NCBI GenBank assembly: GCA_964356545.1
Contig: CAYHHX010000007.1
Coordinates: 1-20,152, forward strand
DNA length: 20,152 bases
Direction: 5' to 3'
Source: JACPYG01 sp964356545
GTDB lineage: Bacteria > Patescibacteriota > Minisyncoccia > Minisyncoccales > Staskawiczbacteraceae
Position numbers and translations under genes: made by a program. The notes below the pieces were generated by a model. That model made no database searches. It worked only from the letters and a program-made list of their open reading frames with translations, and was not told where the DNA came from. Shown one piece after another: positions 7,984 through 14,660 of the stretch; the stretch's first letter is position 1, and each line of letters opens with the position of its first letter.

Positions 7984-7992
7984 TTATCCCCA
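7984..7992 (+). promoter_or_regulatory. DnaA-box-like site upstream of dnaA
   Basis: TTATCCCCA differs from the E. coli DnaA box TTATCCACA at one position. It lies in the 238-bp rpmH-dnaA spacer (7885-8122). A weaker reverse-strand match, TGTGAGTAA (two mismatches), is at 8006-8014. DnaA autoregulation or origin function is plausible, but the Patescibacteria box consensus is not known to me. Confidence 0.4.
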
Positions 7993-8122
7993 ACTTAATA
8001 ACATCTGTGAGTAATTTGTTTTAATTTGACAAAGATTAAAATAAAAGAAAAAATGAGATACTATCGCCTTAGAGAATATCATATACTTATTTTTTATTAT
8101 AAAGGACATATAAACTTTTAAT

Positions 8123-9487
8123 ATGCTTATGAATAATACAGAGCTTTGGCAATCAGTTTTAGCGCAAATGCAATTTCATATTTCTAAGGCAAACTTTGCC
8201 ACATGGTTTCAAAATACTGAAATTATTTCTAAAGAAAATGAAATCGTAACTATTTCAGTGCCTAATGCTTTTTCTAAAGAATGGTTGAGCAATAAATATA
8301 ATAAATTGATTTTAAAAACACTACACGATATAGACAATAAAATAAAAGATTTAGCTTTTGTAATAAAGCCACAAACTCAAAAACCTTCTGTTTTAAATGC
8401 TTTACCAGAAAAAAACACAATCGAAACTGAACAATTAAAATTTGATGAATTTAAAACCAATAAAGAAACTAATTTAAATCCTCGCTATACTTTTGATAAC
8501 TTTGCGGTGGGATCTTTCAATGAATTAGCTCACGCAGCTGCGCTGGCAATTTCAGATAATTCTGGGTTTGCATATAATCCCTTTTTTATTTATGGAAACG
8601 TAGGATTAGGTAAAACACATCTTATTCAGGCTATTGGAAATAAAATAGCAGATGGCCCTAAAAAAAAGAAGGTTAGGTATATTTCTTCAGAAAAGTTTGT
8701 ATCTGGTATTATTTCTGCTATAAGAAATCAAAGTATTGAAAGCCTTAAAATAAGCTTATATTCAATTGATGTTTTAATTATTGACGATATTCAGTTTTTA
8801 GCAGGAAAAACTAAAAGCCAAGAAGAGTTTTTTCATGTATTTAACTCTCTTTATGAAAAGAACAAACAGATAATTCTTTCTTCGGATCGACCACCTAACG
8901 CCATCCCAGAATTAGAAGAAAGGCTTAAGTCTAGATTTGAAGGAGGAATGATTGCGGATATTAGTTCGCCAGACTATGAAACAAGGTTGGTTATTTTAAA
9001 GATAAAACTCCAAGAAAAGGGTATGGAATTATCAGATGATATTTTAGAATATATTGCCATAAATGTGAAAAAAAATATTAGAGAATTAGAAGGAGCATTA
9101 AATAGAATTTTAATTTATTTTAAAACAAATAATAATATTCCCAGCCTTGAAGTATCAAAAAAACTCTTAAAAGGCTTTATTTTTTCTCCCTTTGATGTGG
9201 CAAATTATAAAAAAATTATTGAAACAGTTTCTAAATTTTATAATTTAGAGGAAAAAAGTATCTTTGACCCCACAAGGCGCAAAGAAATAGTCAAACCAAG
9301 ACAAATAGCAATGTTTTTATTAAGAAAGGAATTAAAATATTCTTTTCCCGCTATTGCTAGAAAGTTTGGCGGAAAAGATCACACAACAGCCATTTATGCT
9401 TATAAAAAAATTCTTCAAGAAAGCGAAGAAAACAATAAACTAACAGAAGAATTAGAGTTAATAAAACAGAGAATATATAGTGGATAA
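8123..9487 (+). CDS. dnaA: chromosomal replication initiator DnaA
   Basis: 454 aa. DnaA binds origin boxes, opens the AT-rich element and loads the helicase. Domain I is at about 5-80 (ELWQSVLAQMQFHISKANF...TWF). A short variable linker follows to about 118; the AAA+ domain begins at RYTFDNFAVG (121-130), with Walker A GNVGLGKT (158-165), Walker B LIIDDIQF (218-225) and an arginine-finger region RLKSRFEGG (267-275). Domain IV (about 344-454) has the duplex-DNA-binding signature GKDHTTAIYAYKKI. A second ATG six bases on (8129) gives MNNTELWQ, which fits the family start slightly better. Neither start has a well-placed Shine-Dalgarno; AAAGGA at 8101-8106 is 16 nt or more away. The gene runs divergently from rpmH. 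Confidence 0.97.
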   Translation: MLMNNTELWQSVLAQMQFHISKANFATWFQNTEIISKENEIVTISVPNAFSKEWLSNKYNKLILKTLHDIDNKIKDLAFVIKPQTQKPSVLNALPEKNTIETEQLKFDEFKTNKETNLNPRYTFDNFAVGSFNELAHAAALAISDNSGFAYNPFFIYGNVGLGKTHLIQAIGNKIADGPKKKKVRYISSEKFVSGIISAIRNQSIESLKISLYSIDVLIIDDIQFLAGKTKSQEEFFHVFNSLYEKNKQIILSSDRPPNAIPELEERLKSRFEGGMIADISSPDYETRLVILKIKLQEKGMELSDDILEYIAINVKKNIRELEGALNRILIYFKTNNNIPSLEVSKKLLKGFIFSPFDVANYKKIIETVSKFYNLEEKSIFDPTRRKEIVKPRQIAMFLLRKELKYSFPAIARKFGGKDHTTAIYAYKKILQESEENNKLTEELELIKQRIYSG

Positions 9488-9691
9488 CATGTATTAAATA
9501 ATATTATATTTTATAATAAAAAATTATAAACTAATATTACACATTTAATTATATTGTCTTTATCACAGGATTTACACAGTTATATTTTTTAAAAAAATAA
9601 TACTAAATAAGGGTAAATTATTTATAGAAAAACAGTAAAACTAAAAACACTAATAACAAAAACAATATATTAATTTAATAAATTAATTATT
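9488..9691. other. candidate oriC in the dnaA-dnaN spacer
   Basis: This 204-bp spacer contains no gene. It holds two tandem boxes, TTTATCACA (9559-9567) and ATTTACACA (9570-9578). Each is one mismatch from the relaxed DnaA consensus TTWTNCACA, and their starts are 11 bp apart, about one helical turn. A stretch of more than 100 bp follows with very few G or C (9581-9691), fitting a DNA-unwinding element. Genes diverge from this zone (rpmH operon leftwards, dnaA-dnaN rightwards), as expected at an origin. Functional assignment is inferred from position and composition. Confidence 0.5.
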
Positions 9692-10819
9692 ATGAAAATT
9701 GAAATTCTTAAAGAAAATTTAAAAATGGGTTTAAGTGTTGTAGAAAAAATAGTTGGTAAAAATTTATCATTACCGATTTTAGATAATGTTTTAATAAATA
9801 CAGAAGATAATTTTTTAATCTTGAGTTCTACGGATTTAGAAACAGCTATAAAAATATATATTTTAACTAGAATTATTAAAAAAGGTAAAGCAGTTGTTCC
9901 GGCAAGGTTACTTTCTAATTTTATTTCCTCATTGCCCGACGAAAAAATATCTATAGAGGCGAAAGATCAAAATATAGAAGTTGAGTGTAAAAACTTTAAA
10001 ACCCAAATTCGTGGACATAATTCAGAAGATTTCCCAATTATTCCAGAATTTAAAGATTCTGAATTCTTAGAGGTTGATAATAAAAAGTTTTGCCAAGGCC
10101 TTTCTCAAGTAGTGGATATTTCTTCGTCTTCTCAAACAAGACCAGAAATATCGGGTATTTATTTTATTTTTTCTAAAAATTTAATAAAAATAGTAGCCAC
10201 GGATAGTTTTAGGTTAGCCGAAAAAAGTATTTCCTTAGAAAAACCAATCAAAAAGGATTATTCTTTTATTTTACCCCAAAAACCAGCAAGAGAAATAATA
10301 AATATTTTAGAAGAAAAAGAGGGAGTGTTAAAAATATATTTTTCTCCCAATCAGATACTATTTGAATTTCCAATGAAAGAAACATCTCATCCGTTAATTC
10401 AAATTACATCTAGGTTAATAGAGGGGGAATATCCTAATTATCAAGAAATTATTCCTAAAAAATTTAAAACTCGTGTTATTTTAAAAAGAGACGAATTTTT
10501 AAATCAAATTAAAACAGCATCTTTATTTTCTGGTAAAATTAATGAAATAAAGTTTAATGTAAATACCACAAATAAAGAAGTTGAAATATTTGCCAAAGAC
10601 CCTGATATCGGAGAAAATAAGTCAACTATAATGGCAAAAATAGAGGGAGACCAAATAGAAGCTTCTTTTAATTATAAATTTTTAATAGACGGACTATCAA
10701 AAATTAAGAGTTCTGAAATTATATTTGATTTAAGCGAAAAAGAGGGACCATGTATATTAAAACCAGTAGGAGATATGAGTTATATTTATGTAGTAATGCC
10801 TATAAAATCAACATCATAG
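9692..10819 (+). CDS. dnaN: DNA polymerase III beta subunit (sliding clamp)
   Basis: 375 aa, the normal length for the ring-forming clamp with three repeated domains. The opening MKIEILKENLKMGLSVVEKI and the segment LPILDNVLI match the first domain. ATDSFRLA (about 170-177) is the strongly conserved motif of the second domain. The third ends DMSYIYVVMPIKSTS, equivalent to the usual VxxxMPMRL tail although the final residues diverge. It tethers replicative polymerase to DNA and recruits partners through its hydrophobic cleft. It follows dnaA by 204 bp containing the candidate origin. The gene is extremely AT-rich. Its stop converges on the PBP gene 5 bp away without a visible terminator. Confidence 0.96.
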   Translation: MKIEILKENLKMGLSVVEKIVGKNLSLPILDNVLINTEDNFLILSSTDLETAIKIYILTRIIKKGKAVVPARLLSNFISSLPDEKISIEAKDQNIEVECKNFKTQIRGHNSEDFPIIPEFKDSEFLEVDNKKFCQGLSQVVDISSSSQTRPEISGIYFIFSKNLIKIVATDSFRLAEKSISLEKPIKKDYSFILPQKPAREIINILEEKEGVLKIYFSPNQILFEFPMKETSHPLIQITSRLIEGEYPNYQEIIPKKFKTRVILKRDEFLNQIKTASLFSGKINEIKFNVNTTNKEVEIFAKDPDIGENKSTIMAKIEGDQIEASFNYKFLIDGLSKIKSSEIIFDLSEKEGPCILKPVGDMSYIYVVMPIKSTS

Positions 10820-10824
10820 GTTTG

Positions 10825-12978
10825 TTATTTATTGGATAACCAGCTTTTAATGCCAATCTCCCAAAAAAGATATCCAATATCATTCGCGGGATTTTGAGGA
10901 GGAGGACCAAGAGGATTATCTTTATTAATATAAAATAAAATACTATGAGTGTCGTCGGGATTTATTTGACCCAATAAAATAGGGTTTATATCTGTTTTTA
11001 ATTCAGGTGGCATAAAGTTTTCTAACGGATAAGTTTCTAATAATTTTTGTGTGATTTTTCTCCAAATTGGAGCCGCTAATCCAATACCAGTTTTTTTATT
11101 TGTTGATGAATTGTCGTTATTGCCAACCCAAACTCCAACTGCTGCGAATGGAGTATAGCCTATCGTCCATGCATCATTAAAATATTGCGTAGTCCCAGTT
11201 TTTGCAGCAACTTGATAGCTATCAAAATACAGTGCGTTATTTGTTCCGAAAATAAAAGCCCTGGCAGAATTATCAGACAAAATACTATTTATTTGCCTTG
11301 CTACTTGTGTGTCTAAAACTTTTGTGGGCTCTTTTTTGTTTTGTTCAATAATTATTCCTTCGTTGTCTTCTATTTTTAAAATACTAACAAGTGGAGCTTT
11401 TGATCCTTCTGTGGCAAATACACCGTAAGCAGAAGTCATTTCTAATAATGTTACTTCGCCTCCTCCTAATACTAAAGATAATCCGTAACGATCAGGTTCA
11501 TTTAGGGTTGTAATTCCAAGGTCTCGAGCTGTTTCAATACTATCCTTTAATCCTGATAAATATAGGGTTTTTACTGATGGTAAATTTAAAGATCCAGCCA
11601 ATGATTGGCGCAATGATACCTTTCCTCTAAACATATCATCGTAGTTTTTAGGATGATAACAATCCAACCCGTATGCATCTTTAGATTGGTTCGCATCGGG
11701 GCTACAATGCTGGTTAAATTCAGTTTTTACATCCCAGAGTATAGTATCTGGGGTATATCCTTTTTTAAACGCTGTAGCGTAAACAAATGGCTTAAAAGCC
11801 GACCCTGGTTGTCTAAGCCCCATTGTAGCTACGTCAAATTTTGGAGTAAACAAACAAAGGCCTTGCGGAGTTTCTTGGCAGCCCTTAGGATAAGATTCTT
11901 CAAAATAACTTTTAGAGCCAATTAAGGATAAAATTTCTCCTGTTTTTGGATCAATAACAACAGACGCCGTATTATTGGCATTAAATGTTTGGTTTGATTT
12001 ATCGGCCTCTTTTATTATTTGTTCAACATAATCCTGTAAGTTCCAATTTAGAGTTGTGTAAACTTTTAATCCTTTTTCTTTAAGAAAATCTTCTCCGTAT
12101 TTATTTTCTAAATATTTTTTAACATACATCACAAAATGAGGTGCTTTTATGGAAATTATGTTTTCAGCGAAAACTATTTTTTCTTGTTGAGCTTCTTTTA
12201 ATTGGTCTTTTGTAATATGTCTAACTTTTTCCATTCTTTCTAAAACATAGTCTTTTTCTTCTAAGAGTTTATTTTTATTTGGTCCATATGGAGAGTAATA
12301 TCCCGGAGCTTTTATCATTGCCGTTAATGTGGCTGCTTCCGCTAAAGAAAGATCAAACGAAGATTTTTTAAAATATGTTTGACTAGCAGCCTCAACGCCA
12401 TAAATATTTCCACCTAATGGAATTTGATTTAAATACCATTCAAAAATTTGATCTTTTGAATATCTCTTTTCTATTTCTAAACTTAAAACAACTTCCCTGA
12501 TTTTTCTACCAATAGTTTTTTGTCTTGTTAAATAAACAGAACGGATAAGTTGTTGTGTTATTGTTGATGCTCCCTGACTAACAGACTGCAATTTTAAATC
12601 AATTAAAATTGCCCTTGCTATACTTGTAATATCTATACCATTATGTTCATAAAATCTAGCATCTTCAGAAGCAAGAACGGCATTTTTTAAGTTATCGGAT
12701 ATTTTATCAAAAGCAATAATTTCTCTTTTTTCGTTACCATAAATATCGTACAAAAGTATTTTGCCCGTTCTGTCATATATTTTAGTGGATTGCAGAAATG
12801 GGCTCTCAGTAAACTTTTCTGGCCTTGGTAGGTCGTAAGTGTAGTAAAAAAATAAAAATATAATAAGCACGCATCCAGCTAAAAGTAGATAAAGTAAGTA
12901 TTTAAAGGCTATAAAGGCGGTTTTCCAGGTCTTTTTATTTGTCTTATTTACGAATTTTTTAAATATTTTTTTAAACAT
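10825..12978 (-). CDS. bifunctional class A penicillin-binding protein (PBP1a-type)
   Basis: 717 aa. An N-terminal basic cytoplasmic tail precedes one membrane helix (about 26-47), anchoring two extracytoplasmic enzymes that polymerise and cross-link peptidoglycan. The GT51 glycosyltransferase domain shows EDARFYEHNGID (105-116, catalytic Glu105), QGASTITQQL (135-144), a basic-rich EIEKRYSKDQIFEWYLNQIP motif and GVEAASQTYF (194-203). The transpeptidase domain has S393-A-F-K396 (QPGSAFKPF), S463-L-N (AGSLNLP) and K593-T-G (AAKTGTTQ), so all three penicillin-binding motifs are intact. Several short Cys-containing loops lie between 367 and 441. The 160 bp before its ATG carry a structured RNA with an intrinsic terminator, suggesting regulation by attenuation. 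There is no recognisable Shine-Dalgarno. Confidence 0.96.
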   Translation of the reverse strand: MFKKIFKKFVNKTNKKTWKTAFIAFKYLLYLLLAGCVLIIFLFFYYTYDLPRPEKFTESPFLQSTKIYDRTGKILLYDIYGNEKREIIAFDKISDNLKNAVLASEDARFYEHNGIDITSIARAILIDLKLQSVSQGASTITQQLIRSVYLTRQKTIGRKIREVVLSLEIEKRYSKDQIFEWYLNQIPLGGNIYGVEAASQTYFKKSSFDLSLAEAATLTAMIKAPGYYSPYGPNKNKLLEEKDYVLERMEKVRHITKDQLKEAQQEKIVFAENIISIKAPHFVMYVKKYLENKYGEDFLKEKGLKVYTTLNWNLQDYVEQIIKEADKSNQTFNANNTASVVIDPKTGEILSLIGSKSYFEESYPKGCQETPQGLCLFTPKFDVATMGLRQPGSAFKPFVYATAFKKGYTPDTILWDVKTEFNQHCSPDANQSKDAYGLDCYHPKNYDDMFRGKVSLRQSLAGSLNLPSVKTLYLSGLKDSIETARDLGITTLNEPDRYGLSLVLGGGEVTLLEMTSAYGVFATEGSKAPLVSILKIEDNEGIIIEQNKKEPTKVLDTQVARQINSILSDNSARAFIFGTNNALYFDSYQVAAKTGTTQYFNDAWTIGYTPFAAVGVWVGNNDNSSTNKKTGIGLAAPIWRKITQKLLETYPLENFMPPELKTDINPILLGQINPDDTHSILFYINKDNPLGPPPQNPANDIGYLFWEIGIKSWLSNK

Positions 12979-13003
12979 TTTTATCAGGGTTTGTCTTAAT
13001 ATT

Positions 13004-13034
13004 AAAACAAAAACCCCGTCTTATTTTAACGGAG
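13004..13034 (-). terminator. intrinsic terminator in the PBP leader
   Basis: On the - strand CUCCGU (13034-13029) pairs with ACGGGG (13019-13014) through a 9-nt loop, six pairs with one G-U, followed immediately by UUUUUGUUUU (13013-13004). It lies about 25 nt before the PBP start codon. Its 5' arm shares bases with a pseudoknot strand of the upstream RNA fold, so the two structures cannot coexist. Confidence 0.6.
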
Positions 13035-13115
13035 CCTTGTTTTTCCCCGTTGAGAGGTTGGAATTATGGCTCTAATCCCGCGTCTCTGCTTTTAAAGCTT
13101 TCTTTTAACGGGGTT
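13014..13115 (-). ncRNA. candidate structured leader RNA (riboswitch or attenuator) of the PBP gene
   Basis: Paper folding of the - strand gives five elements. P1 is CCCCGUU (13113-13107) with AACGGGG (13051-13045), seven Watson-Crick pairs. A hairpin GCUU-UAA-AAGC spans 13098-13088. P2 is GAGA (13086-13083) with UCUC (13055-13052). P3 is GGA/UUA (13078-13073) with UAA-UUCC (13066-13060) with one bulged U. A pseudoknot pairs the P3 loop GAGCC (13072-13068) with GGCUC (13036-13032), five Watson-Crick pairs. The pseudoknot strand overlaps the terminator arm, an on-switch layout if a ligand stabilises the knot. I do not recognise a known riboswitch class. The fold is manual and has no covariation support. 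Confidence 0.5.
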
Positions 13116-13138
13116 AATAAGTAAGTTTAGTTTATTTT

Positions 13139-13324
13139 TTATTCTGTTTCAATTTCTTCTTCATCTGATTTTTCTTCGTCATCGTCAGCATCTTCCTTTT
13201 CTTCTTCTAGTTCTTCATCGTCGTCATTTCTCAATGTATCATCAAAATCATCGTCTTGATTTATGAGTTTAGTTAAAAATTCCTCTTCCATGTTTTGTAA
13301 CTTATTTTTTAAAAATAAACACAT
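13139..13324 (-). CDS. small highly acidic hypothetical protein
   Basis: A 61-aa product from the ATG at 13324, or 79 aa from an in-frame ATG at 13378. The N-terminal part is basic and hydrophobic (MCLFLKNKLQNMEEEFLTKL). The second half is almost wholly Asp/Glu (DDDFDDTLRNDDDEELEEE and on to the end). I chose the later start because the 13378 ATG overlaps the -10 box TATAAT of a consensus promoter (13377-13404), so a transcript starting about seven bases downstream could not contain it. A third ATG exists at 13291. No family is recognised; acidic tails occur in chaperone-like or nucleic-acid-mimic proteins, but no function can be assigned. It may even be a leader region with a fortuitous frame. 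Confidence 0.45.
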   Translation of the reverse strand: MCLFLKNKLQNMEEEFLTKLINQDDDFDDTLRNDDDEELEEEKEDADDDEEKSDEEEIETE

Positions 13325-13376
13325 CTTTATGGGTTTATCTTTTAAATTAAGTTTTATTAATTTTACCCTTGTCCCC

Positions 13377-13404
13377 ATTATATTTTTTCATAAACTATTG
13401 TCAA
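13377..13404 (-). promoter_or_regulatory. consensus sigma70 promoter before the acidic ORF and PBP leader
   Basis: TTGACA (13404-13399) and TATAAT (13382-13377) on the - strand are separated by 16 bp, a perfect match in both hexamers. A DnaA-box-like CTATCCACA (13412-13420 on +) sits just upstream. The transcript would read through the acidic ORF into the structured RNA and the PBP gene. Confidence 0.65.
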
Positions 13405-13440
13405 GTCTTTACTATCCACACAATATTATTGAGGCGGTTT

Positions 13441-13944
13441 TTAATATCGTAAATCTTTTAATGCGGCACATATTGCAACACCAAGAGCATCTGCGGCGTC
13501 GTCTTTTTTTCGGTTATTTTTTTTAAAATTAAATTTACTTAAATCAAGAATCTCTTTTGTCATTTTTTGCACCTGTTTTTTTTCTGCCCTTCCATATCCC
13601 ACAACAGTCATTTTTACTTGAAGAGGGGTAAATTCACAAGTTGGAATTTTTTTTTGCGCAGCGGCTAATAAAATAACCCCCTTTGCCTGACTTACTGGCA
13701 TTACAGTTTTTAAGTTTTTAAAAAAGAAAAGACTTTCAACAGCAATAATATCTGGCTTATATTCATCTATTAATTCTAAAATTTCTTTATAGATTTTTTT
13801 TAGTCTTTCTCCTACCGGTAAAGTTTGCGCAGTTATAATACATCCAAAATCAAGAACTTTAAACTTTTGATTTTGATCTCTTTGTTTTTTTATAATGCCA
13901 TATCCCGTTATTGCTATTCCAGGATCTATACCAAGAATAATCAT
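13441..13944 (-). CDS. ruvC: Holliday junction resolvase RuvC
   Basis: 167 aa, close to the usual length. RuvC is the RNase H-fold endonuclease that cuts Holliday junctions after RuvAB branch migration. All four acidic catalytic residues are visible by alignment to the known pattern: D7 (GIDPGIAITGYG), E70 (AVESLFFF), and D149 and D152 (KDDAADALGVAICA). The ATG overlaps the yebC stop by 4 bp (13941-13944), so it is probably translationally coupled and transcribed with the lamin-tail gene and yebC. RuvB is also in the window, about 5 kb away on the same strand, with other genes between; ruvA is not seen. Confidence 0.96.
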   Translation of the reverse strand: MIILGIDPGIAITGYGIIKKQRDQNQKFKVLDFGCIITAQTLPVGERLKKIYKEILELIDEYKPDIIAVESLFFFKNLKTVMPVSQAKGVILLAAAQKKIPTCEFTPLQVKMTVVGYGRAEKKQVQKMTKEILDLSKFNFKKNNRKKDDAADALGVAICAALKDLRY

Positions 13945-14660
13945 AATTTTAAATTTGAGTAAATGTCATTAATATCATCACTTTCATCTAAGGCTTCAAA
14001 AAGTCTTTGAGAAACCTCCTTCTCTTTATTAGAAACTTCAACTTCTTCTTTTGCAACCCAATCCAAAGAAGCAGATTCTATTTTTATTTGTTTTCCTTCA
14101 ATCTCTTTTTTTATTTTTTCTAAATCTTCTGGTTTTGTATAAATATCAAGTAGATTGTCGTGCCAAAAAACATCTTGAGCGCCAGTTTCTATTGCTAAAA
14201 GTTCTAATTCTTCTCGCATTTTTATCTCACAATTTACTGTTATTACTCCCTTTTTATCAAACATCCATCTTACAGCTCCTTCGCCCGCTAATTTGCCACC
14301 GTTTTGATTTAGTATAGTTTTTATTTCACCTAAAGTTCTGTTTTTATTATCTGTGATGCCTTCAATAATAAGAGCAACGCCGCCAGGCCCAAATCCTTCA
14401 AAAGAAACTCCTTCTAATTTTTCTCCAACTAATTCGCCAGTACCTTTTTTAATAGACCTTTCAATATTTTCTTTAGGCATATTAAACTTTTTAGCCTGGT
14501 CTATCATAAGCCTCAGCCTGGAATTAGTTATAGGGTCTCCTCCTGCCTCTTTTACAGCAACAGTAATTAATCTGCCTATTTTGGAAAATATTTTACCCTT
14601 TTTTACATCAGCAACCTCTTTATGTGCCTTAATTGTTTTAAAATGGCTATGTCCTGACAT
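13941..14660 (-). CDS. yebC: YebC/TACO1-family protein
   Basis: 239 aa, the family's usual size. It starts with the characteristic MSGHSHFKTIKAHKEVADVK and contains GKIFSKIGRLITVAVKEAGG, NSRLRLMIDQAKKFNMPKENIERSIKKG in pieces, and the acidic glycine-rich segment YEGFGPGG-like VSFEGFGPGGVALIIE, followed by RTLGEIKTIL and GAVRWMFDKKG. Homologues were long annotated as DNA-binding regulators (PmpR) and more recently as ribosome-associated factors that ease translation of proline stretches; mitochondrial TACO1 is the eukaryotic relative. The C-terminus is extended with a Glu-rich tail. Its start overlaps the end of the lamin-tail gene by 14 bp and its stop overlaps ruvC. The yebC-ruvC pairing is common in bacteria. 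Confidence 0.95.
   Translation of the reverse strand: MSGHSHFKTIKAHKEVADVKKGKIFSKIGRLITVAVKEAGGDPITNSRLRLMIDQAKKFNMPKENIERSIKKGTGELVGEKLEGVSFEGFGPGGVALIIEGITDNKNRTLGEIKTILNQNGGKLAGEGAVRWMFDKKGVITVNCEIKMREELELLAIETGAQDVFWHDNLLDIYTKPEDLEKIKKEIEGKQIKIESASLDWVAKEEVEVSNKEKEVSQRLFEALDESDDINDIYSNLKL

Noticed and set aside
8026..8062. TTGACA at 8026-8031 as a dnaA promoter
   Set aside because: No acceptable -10 at 15-19 bp spacing; the nearest, GATACT at 8057-8062, is 25 bp away. A TGA-GATACT extended -10 is possible but too weak to list.
10819..10830. A terminator between dnaN and the PBP gene
   Set aside because: Only 5 bp separate the stops and no hairpin with a T-run is visible there.
13032..13098. 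Possible tRNA in the GC-richer PBP leader, because + strand GGCTCTAATCCCG resembles a T-arm
   Set aside because: No 7-bp acceptor stem, anticodon arm or CCA-adjacent pairing can be assembled around it on either strand; the - strand fold with terminator explains the complementarity better.
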